Shown here in pieces: positions 21,104 to 30,619 of a stretch of 64,000 bases of DNA. Source of the DNA: Cryoendolithus antarcticus (lineage: Eukaryota > Ascomycota > Dothideomycetes > Cladosporiales > Cladosporiaceae); NCBI GenBank assembly GCA_002077065.1, contig NAJO01000024.1, forward strand, positions 682,001 to 746,000, read 5' to 3'. The number at the start of each line of letters is the position of its first letter. Positions within the stretch are counted from its first letter, which is position 1. The notes beneath the pieces were generated by a model that saw only the letters and a program-made list of their open reading frames with translations, searched no databases and was not told the DNA's origin. Made by a program: the position numbers and the translations under genes.

Positions 21104-23843
21104 CGAAACGACTGCGATCATATTAGCAAAGAACGCGACTGCTACGTCCTTCTCTTCGATAGCGAGTCCTTTTTGGATTGGGAACGCCACTTGCCCCAGC
21201 CGGACGGCCAACTACATCACCCATACTTTACCACAGCAATGCCTACGGACCGATCGTGTCTCGACCTACAACACTACTCTTCCTTTGAGCGCGTTAAGTG
21301 GAGTGACTTCGTCAAGTAACGTGGCAAGCTCGCTGTCTATCACCTCGGCATCGAGTGTCGCAGATGGCAGCAGCTCGATACCGACTGCTCTGACTACAGA
21401 GACACCGACAAGCTCGACTTTGGATGGCTCCATATCAGTCAGCACTCCGAGCACATTGAAGGCTGGGACTGCGACTACCTCAGCAGCTGAATATATTGAA
21501 ACCGACTCACCACTCGATACCGCCCACTTCCTTTCTTTCGACGAATGGAAGAAGCAGAACCTCGAGAAAGTCGGTCAATCGCCAGAGAACCTAGCAGGTC
21601 GCGTGCAGTCAATCGACCCAAATCGCCGACGGCCAGTGATCAACAATGCACTTGACACTCTTGGCGAGGAGAGCGAAATCGAGCTCGACTTTTCCGGCTT
21701 TGGCGGCGGGCATGCTCCGAATCAAGATAGCGTCGGCTCGTCGAAACATGCAAGTCGAGACGATGCTCCTGCAGCCCCTACGTCTCAAGCACAGCCAGCA
21801 CTGCGTTCAAAAGACGCTGGTACAACGTGCAAGGAACGCACGAACTATGCCTCGTTCGACTGTGCCGCAACGATGCTCAAAAACAACCCCGAAGCCAAGT
21901 CAGGATCATCCATACTCGTCGAAAACAAGGACAGCTACCTACTCAACAAGTGTGCCGCCAAGAACAAATTCATCATCGTGGAGCTTTGCAATGACATTCT
22001 GATCGACACAGTGGTGTTGGCAAACTATGAGTTCTTCAGCTCCATTTTCCGTCATTTCCGCATCTCGGTGTCTGATAAGTACCCGGTCAAGATTGACAAG
22101 TGGAAAGATCTGGGTACATTCGAAGCACGTAACACCCGCGAGGTACAGGCATTCCTGATCGAGAATCCGCTCATCTGGGCACGATATCTTAGGATCGAGT
22201 TCTTGACGCATTATGGCAGCGAGTATTACTGTCCTGTGAGTCTCCTGCGAGTACATGGCACAACGATGATGGATGAGTTCCGACATCAAGAGGAACTTGC
22301 TAGGGGCGAGTCGCAAGACGACGACGAGACCCTAGAGCCAGAAGTAACTCCCCAGGTCACAGTGGCACAAGAAGCACTACTCGCATCGGTTCAGGTAGAC
22401 GTGGCAACTGCGCAGGCAATACCAACCGTGGATCCCAATACGAAATCGGCTTCAGACGTCGTAGTCGCGAGCTCGGATCCGGTCACATCCTCATCGGTCA
22501 CGACAGCAGCTGCTCAAGCTGGAACCACAACATCTTCGACGGTGTCAATGGAAGTTTCTGTTGATGACTCGCTACTTGACGATGCTGCCACTTGCGCTCC
22601 CCGAAGCACTTCAACGAAGAATATGGCGCAACCAGACTCGACCGCCGAGGCTGAGGTCGAGACGGCGTCACCAAGTTCTGAAGTCATACCAATTTCCCTC
22701 TCGGCCCCGAATAGCACAACGTCATCCTCGCTGCGGGACATCGCCAGCAGCTTCTCGACCACATCGATCGAGGTGATGCCAACAACAACCCTTGACAGCA
22801 TCGACCTAGCCACCACGAGCATGGCGTCTGCGAACGCCAGCACCAACGGGGACTCATTACCGAGCAGCTCTTCGAGCCCAGACGCTGTGAATGTCCAATT
22901 ATCATCCGCGGCCGCTCCACAGAACTCAACGACCCCAACGCCCTCGCCAAAAGCTGCCAATGCTACTACAAACACCACTCGCGCATCTGTGCCGGTCTCC
23001 TCATCTGCTCCCGCACAGCCTGCCACGCAAGAGTCCTTCTTCAAGTCTGTGTCCAAGCGCCTCGCTCAACTCGAAGCCAATTCGACCCTGTCGTTGCAAT
23101 ACATCGAGGCGCAGAGTCTTATCCTTCGTGATGCATTCAGCAAAGTCGAGAAACGACAGATCAGTACTACCACGACATTCCTCAAACATGTCAACGATAC
23201 CATCATGACTGAACTGCATGGCTTCAGACAGGCGTACGATCAGTTGTGGCAGAGTACGGTACTGGAGCTTGATGGTCAGCGCGAACAATCACAGCGCGAA
23301 GTACTGGCATTGTCCTCGAGACTGACGCTTGTGGCTGATGAGCTAGTGTGGCAAAAGCGAATGGGCATTGTGCAGTCGACACTCCTGCTCATGTGCCTCG
23401 CTCTGATCCTGTTCAATCGTGGGGCTGTTGGTACTAGTGGGCCGTACTCTGCGTTGGAGATCCCACTACTACAGCATATGCTGTTGAAGACGCGATCAGG
23501 CATGGAGAGCGATCCGGAGAGCCCTGCGGATGCAAAGAGCCGAAGTCCCATCAGTCTGTTCCGACGCAAGGTGCTAAAGAGGAGCGCTGGAGACATGATG
23601 GGCAATGGAGACGTGACAGATGACAGTCGTCCCGCAAGTAGTGCCGGGCCTGGACTTGCCGCAGGTGTGGGAATAGACACGCCGACCGATGGAGTCACGA
23701 CTGGGCATGAAGGGCGGAATGGGCATGTGGAGGACACTGGTGCATATCTCAATCCGGAGACGGCCGAGAATGTAGCACGACTGGACAGTCCGCAGCAAAT
23801 ACCACTCACCAGCCTCGTGACTAGCGAGCGCTTGACTCCATAG
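21030..23843 (+). CDS. SUN-domain membrane protein, SLP1/SUCO type
   Basis: Single exon, 937 residues from the ATG at 21030. The open frame extends upstream only through non-ATG codons. A signal peptide (RSRLLSLLLLLLVTSAHG) is followed by a long Ser/Thr-rich lumenal region. The SUN domain lies at about residues 300-410 and includes NKFIIVELCNDILIDTVV, FRHFRISVSDKYPVK, RYLRIEFLTHYG and EYYCPVSLLRVHG. A second Ser/Thr-rich segment and a predicted coiled coil (about 680-770) precede one C-terminal membrane helix (STLLLMCLALILF, about 775-798) and a cytosolic tail. This order fits the SLP1/Opt/SUCO group of ER proteins involved in folding of membrane cargo, not the nuclear-envelope Sad1 group. 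That subgroup call is from family knowledge. Confidence 0.88.
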   Translation: MPRPLRSRLLSLLLLLLVTSAHGDDETTAIILAKNATATSFSSIASPFWIGNATCPSRTANYITHTLPQQCLRTDRVSTYNTTLPLSALSGVTSSSNVASSLSITSASSVADGSSSIPTALTTETPTSSTLDGSISVSTPSTLKAGTATTSAAEYIETDSPLDTAHFLSFDEWKKQNLEKVGQSPENLAGRVQSIDPNRRRPVINNALDTLGEESEIELDFSGFGGGHAPNQDSVGSSKHASRDDAPAAPTSQAQPALRSKDAGTTCKERTNYASFDCAATMLKNNPEAKSGSSILVENKDSYLLNKCAAKNKFIIVELCNDILIDTVVLANYEFFSSIFRHFRISVSDKYPVKIDKWKDLGTFEARNTREVQAFLIENPLIWARYLRIEFLTHYGSEYYCPVSLLRVHGTTMMDEFRHQEELARGESQDDDETLEPEVTPQVTVAQEALLASVQVDVATAQAIPTVDPNTKSASDVVVASSDPVTSSSVTTAAAQAGTTTSSTVSMEVSVDDSLLDDAATCAPRSTSTKNMAQPDSTAEAEVETASPSSEVIPISLSAPNSTTSSSLRDIASSFSTTSIEVMPTTTLDSIDLATTSMASANASTNGDSLPSSSSSPDAVNVQLSSAAAPQNSTTPTPSPKAANATTNTTRASVPVSSSAPAQPATQESFFKSVSKRLAQLEANSTLSLQYIEAQSLILRDAFSKVEKRQISTTTTFLKHVNDTIMTELHGFRQAYDQLWQSTVLELDGQREQSQREVLALSSRLTLVADELVWQKRMGIVQSTLLLMCLALILFNRGAVGTSGPYSALEIPLLQHMLLKTRSGMESDPESPADAKSRSPISLFRRKVLKRSAGDMMGNGDVTDDSRPASSAGPGLAAGVGIDTPTDGVTTGHEGRNGHVEDTGAYLNPETAENVARLDSPQQIPLTSLVTSERLTP

Positions 23844-24235
23844 CCAATGTACAAAAGATTGGTCGCATGTAATCCGTTGCTGTTCATTCATTGGTCGAGC
23901 CAGCCGGGCGCTAGCGGCTGTACACAATCCACGAGTTTATTGGACCGCATGAACCACGCATGCTACCAACTTGTCCACGACGAATTCGCTGACCAAGGAG
24001 GTGAAGTAACATTCATACGTTCCAGCAGATTTTCAAGTGAAATCCACGTCATCTTGTGATACACACCTGATCGCAATAGTGTCTGCCTAATCCTTCCAAT
24101 TCGTAAAGAACACGTTTCCATTCACAGCCTTGCCAGTCAACTTTGCCACTGGTCACTGGACTAGAATGATCGTTCCATTCACGATCAGGGCTGCATCTTG
24201 AAATTTGGACTCAGCTCAAACAAATCACCGTCACA
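23844..24235. other. Intergenic region before the SARAF-like gene
   Basis: About 390 bases between two plus-strand genes. The decamer TTCCATTCAC occurs twice, near 24116 and 24173. No gene or RNA was recognised. Confidence 0.4.
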
Positions 24236-25242
24236 ATGCGAGCCCTCAAGCTCCTTACCGCTCTCCTCTCCGCCACCCCTGTCCTCGGTGCGAAACGACC
24301 CAAAGAAGCCATCCTCCTCTCCACAGTCAAATCCCTCACTCTCCACGCCAACAGCCTCACGACCTCCCGCCGCCTCGCTCCAGTCCCCCAACTGACATGC
24401 GTCGGCGGCTCCGCTTCGAAATTCGCCGATGTCGTCGAGGTAATGCGGTGCACGAACTCCGGCCGCGGCTACGGCAAGGAGGACATTGAGTGGACTTGCC
24501 AAGCTGAGCTACCCGAGGAGTTCAAGCTGGGGAGCACGCAGGTGGTCTGTGAGGGGTATGAGGGGCCGGAGGACGAGTATGTGTTAAGGGGAAGTTGCGG
24601 GGTGGAGTTTAGGTTGGTTTTGACGGGAAAGGGGGAGGAGAGGTATGGGAGGGAGCCGAGTGGATTGTTTGGGAAGGGGAGTGGTTGGGGAGGGAGGGGA
24701 AAGGGGTCGGGGGAGAGGCTCTTCCAATTGGTGTTTTGGGGGTTGTTTATTGGTAGGTGCTTGCTCACTGTGAAGGGAGGCGATCTGAGACTGACAAAGG
24801 CATAGGAATCATTGGTCTGATTGTTTACTCTGTCTACACTAATAACGGCAATGCAGGAGAAAACGCTGGACGCAGACGACCTGGCGGCGGCTGGGGTGGC
24901 GGAGGTTGGGGAGGCGGTGACGACAATGATCCACCTCCACCCTATGAGCCTCGCTCTCAGCCTCGCAATAAGCAAAGTTGGTCGTCCCAGCCATCATCCT
25001 CCACTGCGCAGGGCTGGCGTCCAGGTTTTTGGTCTGGCGCTGCTGCTGGTGCAGCAGGAGCGTCGTATCTAGGGAATCGCAACAGAACAGCACCGGCTCA
25101 AGCAGGGCCTTCAAATTGGTTCGGTAACGGTGGTGGCAGAGCCGCGCCGAGCTATCGTGGTGGTGGGGGAGGTAGTTCTTCAAGTCCACCAAGTTCGAGT
25201 CGATACGAAAGCACTGGATTTGGTGGTACCAGTCGCAGATAG
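24236..25242 (+). CDS. SARAF-like (TMEM66) ER membrane protein
   Basis: Two exons, 24236-24752 and 24806-25242, encode 317 residues. The start has a TCACAATG context. A signal peptide (MRALKLLTALLSATPVLGA) precedes a lumenal domain with conserved cysteines: QLTCVGGSA, VMRCTNSGRGY, DIEWTCQAELP, VVCEGYEGP and RGSCGVEF. One membrane helix spans the splice junction (QLVFWGLFIG, then IIGLIVYSVY). The cytosolic tail is rich in Gly, Pro, Ser and Asn, with GGGWGGGGWGGG and PPPPYEP. In animals SARAF dampens store-operated calcium entry by binding STIM. Fungi lack a clear STIM/Orai pair, so the fungal role is open. Family assignment is good from the lumenal cysteine pattern. Confidence 0.88.
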
Positions 25243-25461
25243 AAATCCTACCAGCGGCTCTCGCCGATGGAGTATAAGGCTCCTCCGCATCTATGTGCTT
25301 AGCCATAAGTGCGTGAGGTAACTCTCTTGGTGTCTTCGAGAGACACAAGATGCCCTGGAATGTCGCAATGTCAAGCATGTGACTCTCTCAATGACGCTAA
25401 TGTATGCACGTTTCTGCTCCTGCTCGGTCGACAGCAGCATGGCCATGTGAAGAAGAGAAGC

Positions 25462-25836
25462 TCAGTGACGGCGAGCCTCCTCGAGCGCATGTGTGTCTTC
25501 GATGACATCGTGCATGAAACCCCGAATGGTAGGTGGTGCATCGACGATCGCGATGCGAAGAATGTAGGCGATTGCGGTAGCGGTATGCACAGCCAATTTG
25601 AGGAGACCCTTCATGATGATAATGGAAGCAAATCCGGCAAATGAAGCCGCCTGTTTAGTGAGGCGTAGCAGTGCGATGGCCATGATGAGCTGTCCGCACA
25701 ACGACGTGGCGCAAGTGACGGTCGAGGTCTTGATGAAGCGCTTGAGCGAAGTCTTGCATATTCTGCCGCTCAGAGCTGATGCCTTGGCTGTGATGGAGCC
25801 AGCCACGAACGCGGAGCGGCTCACCCTTGAAGCCAT
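25462..25836 (-). CDS. Possible small hydrophobic protein, unrecognised
   Basis: An ATG-started minus-strand frame of 124 codons. The product has a basic N-terminal third and hydrophobic stretches (LIMAIALLRL, FAGFASIIIMKGLLKLAV, ATAIAYILRIAIV), then an acidic/basic tail ending EEARRH. I do not recognise a family. It is about 220 bases from the SARAF-like stop and converges with it. It could be a chance frame; length alone is weak support. Confidence 0.28.
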   Translation of the reverse strand: MASRVSRSAFVAGSITAKASALSGRICKTSLKRFIKTSTVTCATSLCGQLIMAIALLRLTKQAASFAGFASIIIMKGLLKLAVHTATAIAYILRIAIVDAPPTIRGFMHDVIEDTHALEEARRH

Positions 25837-27726
25837 CCGCTTAGTGGCATCATTGACTACCGTGCAGCCTTGCTTGAGCTTGACAGTGATGTAGGCGCAG
25901 TCGTACGAGCCTTCGCGCCGCCCTTACTGATGAACGCAAGCTGCCGAGTACGCGCTTTGCTCAATGGCAACAACAGGAGATGACGACGGAAGAGAGTGGA
26001 GTGGAAACCCCAAGATGATGTTGTGTCCGTGTTGGGGGAATTCTCGACGGTAGCGGGGGTACATGTAGTGAATGTGTTCTTGTTACCCTGGGAGACCCCT
26101 CAGGCTCCCTCAGGCAAAATCTTCAGCGGGAGCACCCGCCCACGGACCACCGCGCTGTTTACAAAAGCCCACCTCCTTTTCCCTCTCCCCCACTCCCACT
26201 CAATAATGTTGTGCTCGTTGATGAAGTCGGCTGGCCCAAGTGGTGAAAAACGAGTACCCACGTAAGCCAGTCGGGATGGCGCGCTGCAAGAGGGAAACCA
26301 CAAGTTGGAACCACCGGAACCGCGTTGTCCCAGCACTGCTGTGATCTTGCAAGTCTTGTGGTTGTACAGGGTGCGCGGGTTGCGGCAGTGATGGGACTCC
26401 AAACTGCGCTTGATCTGTTCACGTGGGTGACCTGCGTGAACATAAGATTGGGTAGCACTAGGCCAGATTCAACGAGCGGGGATTGCGAGCGGGAAGATGG
26501 GCACCCAGACACACCCTGGAACCCATTCGAGGTCATTGACGATGCCGGTGGGCCCGAGTGGCCAGATCTGCGATTCCATGCAAGCCCTACGCCGGAGTCC
26601 CTTGAACTCATTCGAAGTCATTGACGAAGCCGATGCGCCCGAGTGGCCAGATCTGCGATTCCAAGCAAGCCCTAGGACACAGTCAGTGGGCGGGGATGAC
26701 TGTCAAACACGATGGGCGGCCAGATGGACCCTGGACCCATCACTGAAGGTAAGTATACCACCCCCGCTCCTCTGACAGACACCTACCAATGGCTTCTTGC
26801 GCATGCTGCGCTTGGAGAGCTAATCCGCCTACACTCCGGTGAAAGGGACTTTCGCAGTCTGCTACCATGATTTACTGTTGTACTGCTTCACCCAAAGAGC
26901 ATGCTTGCATGCCTCGGGCTTGCTTGACTTGTCCATGGAGCGACTGGCGCTTTTCTTTTCATCGGTCATCCAGCTTCAAGCAGGATACCGGAGAGGATAT
27001 GACCTTACCTTGCTCACCATTTTGCACATCTCGCGTCAGGCGCGATACTATGGCCTGCGCACAGCTGTACTTATCAGCTGTACATACATCCTCGGACAGA
27101 GTGCGGGACTTTCTTCATGCTCCTAGCATATGAAGAGGCGGGCAGATTGAACCGTCCGCGATGAATCAGCGAGTCTCGCTCCCCACGAGTGGAAGAGCTC
27201 GCTGGACGACTATGGTGGGATCACCAGAATGGAATATTGTAACCAGCTTATGATCCAGCAGCGACAGGAGATGGCAGGAAGTGAAGTGAGAAGAAAGCCC
27301 GGCATGCCGCATTGGGATAGAGCGCATAACAACGCCAAGCGCTATGGTCTGGACTGTGTGTAACATTATGTATGGCAGCCGGGTTTCGATATCTGAGGTG
27401 CACTGGAGAATACTGTGTATTGAACATATCCGTTATCGCCTGTAACGGAACCTAGTGCTATGCCATACTGCCTCGCAATATCTCGCAGTCCGACCAACAT
27501 GCAAGATCGCTGCTTCTCCATATGTGCCTGATCCTAGCAGAGCCGATATTGAAGTGGATGCTGCCACGAAGAGCAACTTGCCACATCTTCGAGATGCTCG
27601 AGCCAGTGGCCCCGAACATGTGCAGGATCTACGATCTCTCTCCGAAGCGTTGCCTTGCAGCACTGCGCTCTGAGTAGCTTTACACGAGCATAGAAGCGTT
27701 CAAATATCCCACGAGAGATAGCCAAC
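25837..27726. other. 1.9-kb gene-poor region with one imperfect tandem duplication
   Basis: No convincing gene. Frames up to 150 codons exist but resemble nothing and cannot be spliced into a longer product by eye. The only structured element is the 85-bp-period duplication at 26518-26678, listed separately. Confidence 0.4.
26518..26678 (+). repeat. Imperfect tandem duplication, 85-bp period
   Basis: The segment beginning CCATTCGAGGTCATTGACGA at about 26523 recurs at about 26608 as CTCATTCGAAGTCATTGACG. Both copies share GCCCGAGTGGCCAGATCTGC and the following AAGCCCTA. Translated, both contain FEVID and PEWPDLRF, but the 85-base spacing puts them in different frames. Confidence 0.8.
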
Positions 27727-29841
27727 TTAGACTGTGCTCGCGCGTCCCAGCGTTTCCAATCTGAAACCAAGTGCGTCCATACCAGCCGCATCAAGTACGT
27801 TCCTGCCGTCGAACAGCATCTTAGGCTGCCTGACCAATGTCGCCACTCTGCTCCAGTCGATTGCCTCTTGCCGCTGTTTCGAGCTCGTGCTCTTCCTGAC
27901 TAGTGAGCATTCCTCGCACCCCGTCTCGCAGTCCGCTTGGGGCTGAAGCCTAGCGATGATCTCTTCTGGCAGTGTGCCGACTGCTACCGTGTCTTTGACA
28001 ATCGTAGGCGGCTTCTCCTTAGATCTTTGCGGAAGATGAAGGAGGTCCGCTGGCGTTGACGGCGAAAAGCTCGCAATCACAGGCGAATCCACCGGCTGCG
28101 CTTTCACTGGAGCCGAGCGAGGCTGCATTTTGAACATGTCCCAGTCCGTCAACACAAGCACAGCACTACTATCTTCACACGCCTCGTACGGGTCTGCGCA
28201 GACCTTCACAACGTCTTGCGCATCAGCAGCAGGTAGCGCAGACAGCTCGTATCGGATATCGGCCTCACTGCACAGCGGATCAAAGATGGCGATACTCTTG
28301 GGTCCTTCTTCGAGCAGCATCCGGATGACATCTAGCGCTGGCGACTCTCGAGCGTCGCCTGTGTCTTTCTTGAAGGCGTAGCCGAGGATTGTGATCTTTT
28401 TGCCCCGGAGCGAGTTGTTCAGCTTCGCTATGACGTTGAGCGCGAAGCGATCTCGTTGGTAGTTGTTCATCGTGAGCACCTGCGTAAAGCCATCAGTCAA
28501 GCGTCCCAATGCGCAGATCCGATGTCGACCAACTCACCTGTTCCCAGTACGCAGCCACCTCTGGCAACCCAAGCGACTCCGCCAAGTATGTCAGGCTCGC
28601 AATATCTTTCCTGAAACACGATCCGCCGAAGCCGAGCCCAGCTTTGAGAAATTGCGGTCCTATCCGCCGATCCAGTCCTATGCTCTTCGCAATCTCACCC
28701 ACATCCGCTCCCGTTCGCTCGCATATTGCAGAGATAGAATTGATGCTGCTGATACGTTGTGCCAGCATGGCGTTCGCCGTCAGCTTGCAGAGCTCCGCCG
28801 ACCAAATGTTGTTCGTCACTATACGCTCTTGTGGCACCCAACTCGCGTACAGATCTGCCAGCGCCTCTGCTGCAGCGATGCCAGATGGCGTGGATTCGCA
28901 TCCTATGATCACACGATCTGGCCGCATGAGGTCCTTGATCGCTGTGCCTTCTGATAAAAACTCGGGATTCGAGAGGATTGGGAAATCTAGCTCTGGCCGG
29001 TGTTGTTGTGTCTGCGGAGTGAGTAAGTCTCAGACCAAGTTACGAGGATCATAGCCACCTTACGATATTCTTAATGAGCTGGCCTGTCTTGCAGGGCACT
29101 GTGCTCTTTTCCACTATAATGCAGCCCCTCCTCGAGTGGGTAGCAACGTCCCGCGTCGCTCCCTCGAACGCCGTCATGTCTGTCGCACGGCCGGCACCTT
29201 GCCCTTGACGCTTTGTAGGAGTGTTCACACTGATCATGACAACATCGGCTTCTGCAATGGTCTCCGCGCAAGCAGTCGAGAAGAAGAGATTCGGCGCCCG
29301 CGTCGTGGTCTCCTCGATCGATGCATCAAAGTGTCCAGTGCCATCGACGCCCGGCCGAAGACCGTCTCTTGCAGCACGCACCACATCGCTGAGACCAGGC
29401 TCGTGTATGGGGAGATGCCGACTGTTCCATGCACGAATGCGCTTCTCGTCCCTATCGACAACTGTAACGCGGATGTGCGGGTTGTGCAGAGCGATCATTG
29501 CTGCTGTCGGTCCACCTGCCCGAGCTTATTAGGACATGGAATCAACGCACTCCTCATGTTTACAACAACCTACCGACGTAGCCTGCTCCTATACAGCATA
29601 CGTTGCGGATCTGCCGTCGCACTCTTCTATGGCTGATACGCCCTTCTCGCGCGCCGCCGAGAGGCAAGTCTGCCCTCATCACCGGCTGAAGAGCAATTTC
29701 GTCCATGGGAATCGAATAATGCTCTCCCACCACATTAGGTGACCAGTTCGCTGGAGTGTCGGGCACCGAGCAATTTGAGCTCGAATCGGTGCAGTCTTCC
29801 GACCCCGTGAGCGAGGGCGTGCGATCCATCTGGACGGCCAT
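27727..29841 (-). CDS. UDP-glucose 6-dehydrogenase, long fungal form, four exons
   Basis: NAD-dependent enzyme that oxidises UDP-glucose to UDP-glucuronate in the cytosol. Minus-strand exons are 29841-29574, 29515-29064, 29011-28538 and 28479-27727, 648 residues. The first junction restores [18 protein letters not shown], the NAD-binding loop. The substrate region shows SVNTPTK and [26 protein letters not shown] and [18 protein letters not shown] follow. The active-site cysteine (about residue 372) lies in [12 protein letters not shown]. The third domain has [16 protein letters not shown] and, near the end, [12 protein letters not shown] non-conserved insert of roughly 85 residues, Pro/Ser-rich and then Cys-containing, separates LTDWDMFK from the last block. 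The N-terminus is about 75 residues longer than in compact relatives; MAVQMDRTP is the chosen start, and a Met four codons later is possible. Confidence 0.9.
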
Positions 29842-30619
29842 ATATTGCAAGTCACCGTATTGCAGATGCTTCACTGTGCTTGTCTTCGTCGTTATAGATC
29901 TCTTGATATGCGCTTTGGGTAGGCTGTAAGGTGGTGTCGGAATTGAAAACGAGGAAGAGAGGAAAGTCGAGAAGGTCAAGAGAGCAACACGCCACGGCCT
30001 CCACGTGCATGCGAACAAGGCGATACATGCAAAGGGAGATTACCTGCAGGCCAATCCACCAGACTTCGCGGGAAATGACAGGACAAACAACCGATACTCG
30101 CCGCCTCCGCCGAGGTCAACGCACCAAAGCCATCACTTACCGCGACAACGTCACCTACCGCCTCGTTGAGCGCCTGTCAACACGACAGTCCCTCCGCGAT
30201 AGACCCCTCCAACCTCACCCATACCTGAAGTCGGAGATCCGAATCCAGCCAATCAGCATCGAGTACGCGCGCATGGGCGAATCCTGTGGTCTGTAAGGAA
30301 TGTTGCGCACATCTCGTCGCCAGGCCTCGTGCTCGCAACGACACGCGCTGGATGCTTCCTTGGAGGGGCACTATCGCGATGTAGTCCGGCGATTGTTGTG
30401 GTGGGGTTGTGATATGCTTCGAGGCGCCCTTGTCATGGGAGGGTGAAGAGTTTTGTGCATGAGGGTTTGTTACATTATGTAACTTCGACTGCCGGGATCA
30501 GACCTTCGTTGCCATCGCGCAAACCTGAACGAGTCCGATAAGGAGGATGGAAGTACATTGACGGTAGAAACACTACCTCACAGCTCACGGCGTACAGAAG
30601 AACATGTCGTGAAGCAGAC
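29842..30619. promoter_or_regulatory. Divergent region UDP-glucose dehydrogenase / GT4 glycosyltransferase
   Basis: A 778-bp space between divergent start codons that could co-regulate the two sugar-nucleotide genes. The UGDH-side frame stays open upstream of the chosen start, so its N-terminus is not certain. No repeat or RNA gene was seen. Confidence 0.5.

Noticed and set aside
22514..23056. Minus-strand 180-codon frame inside the SUN-domain gene
   Set aside because: It mirrors the low-complexity Ser/Thr coding region of the plus strand and matches nothing.
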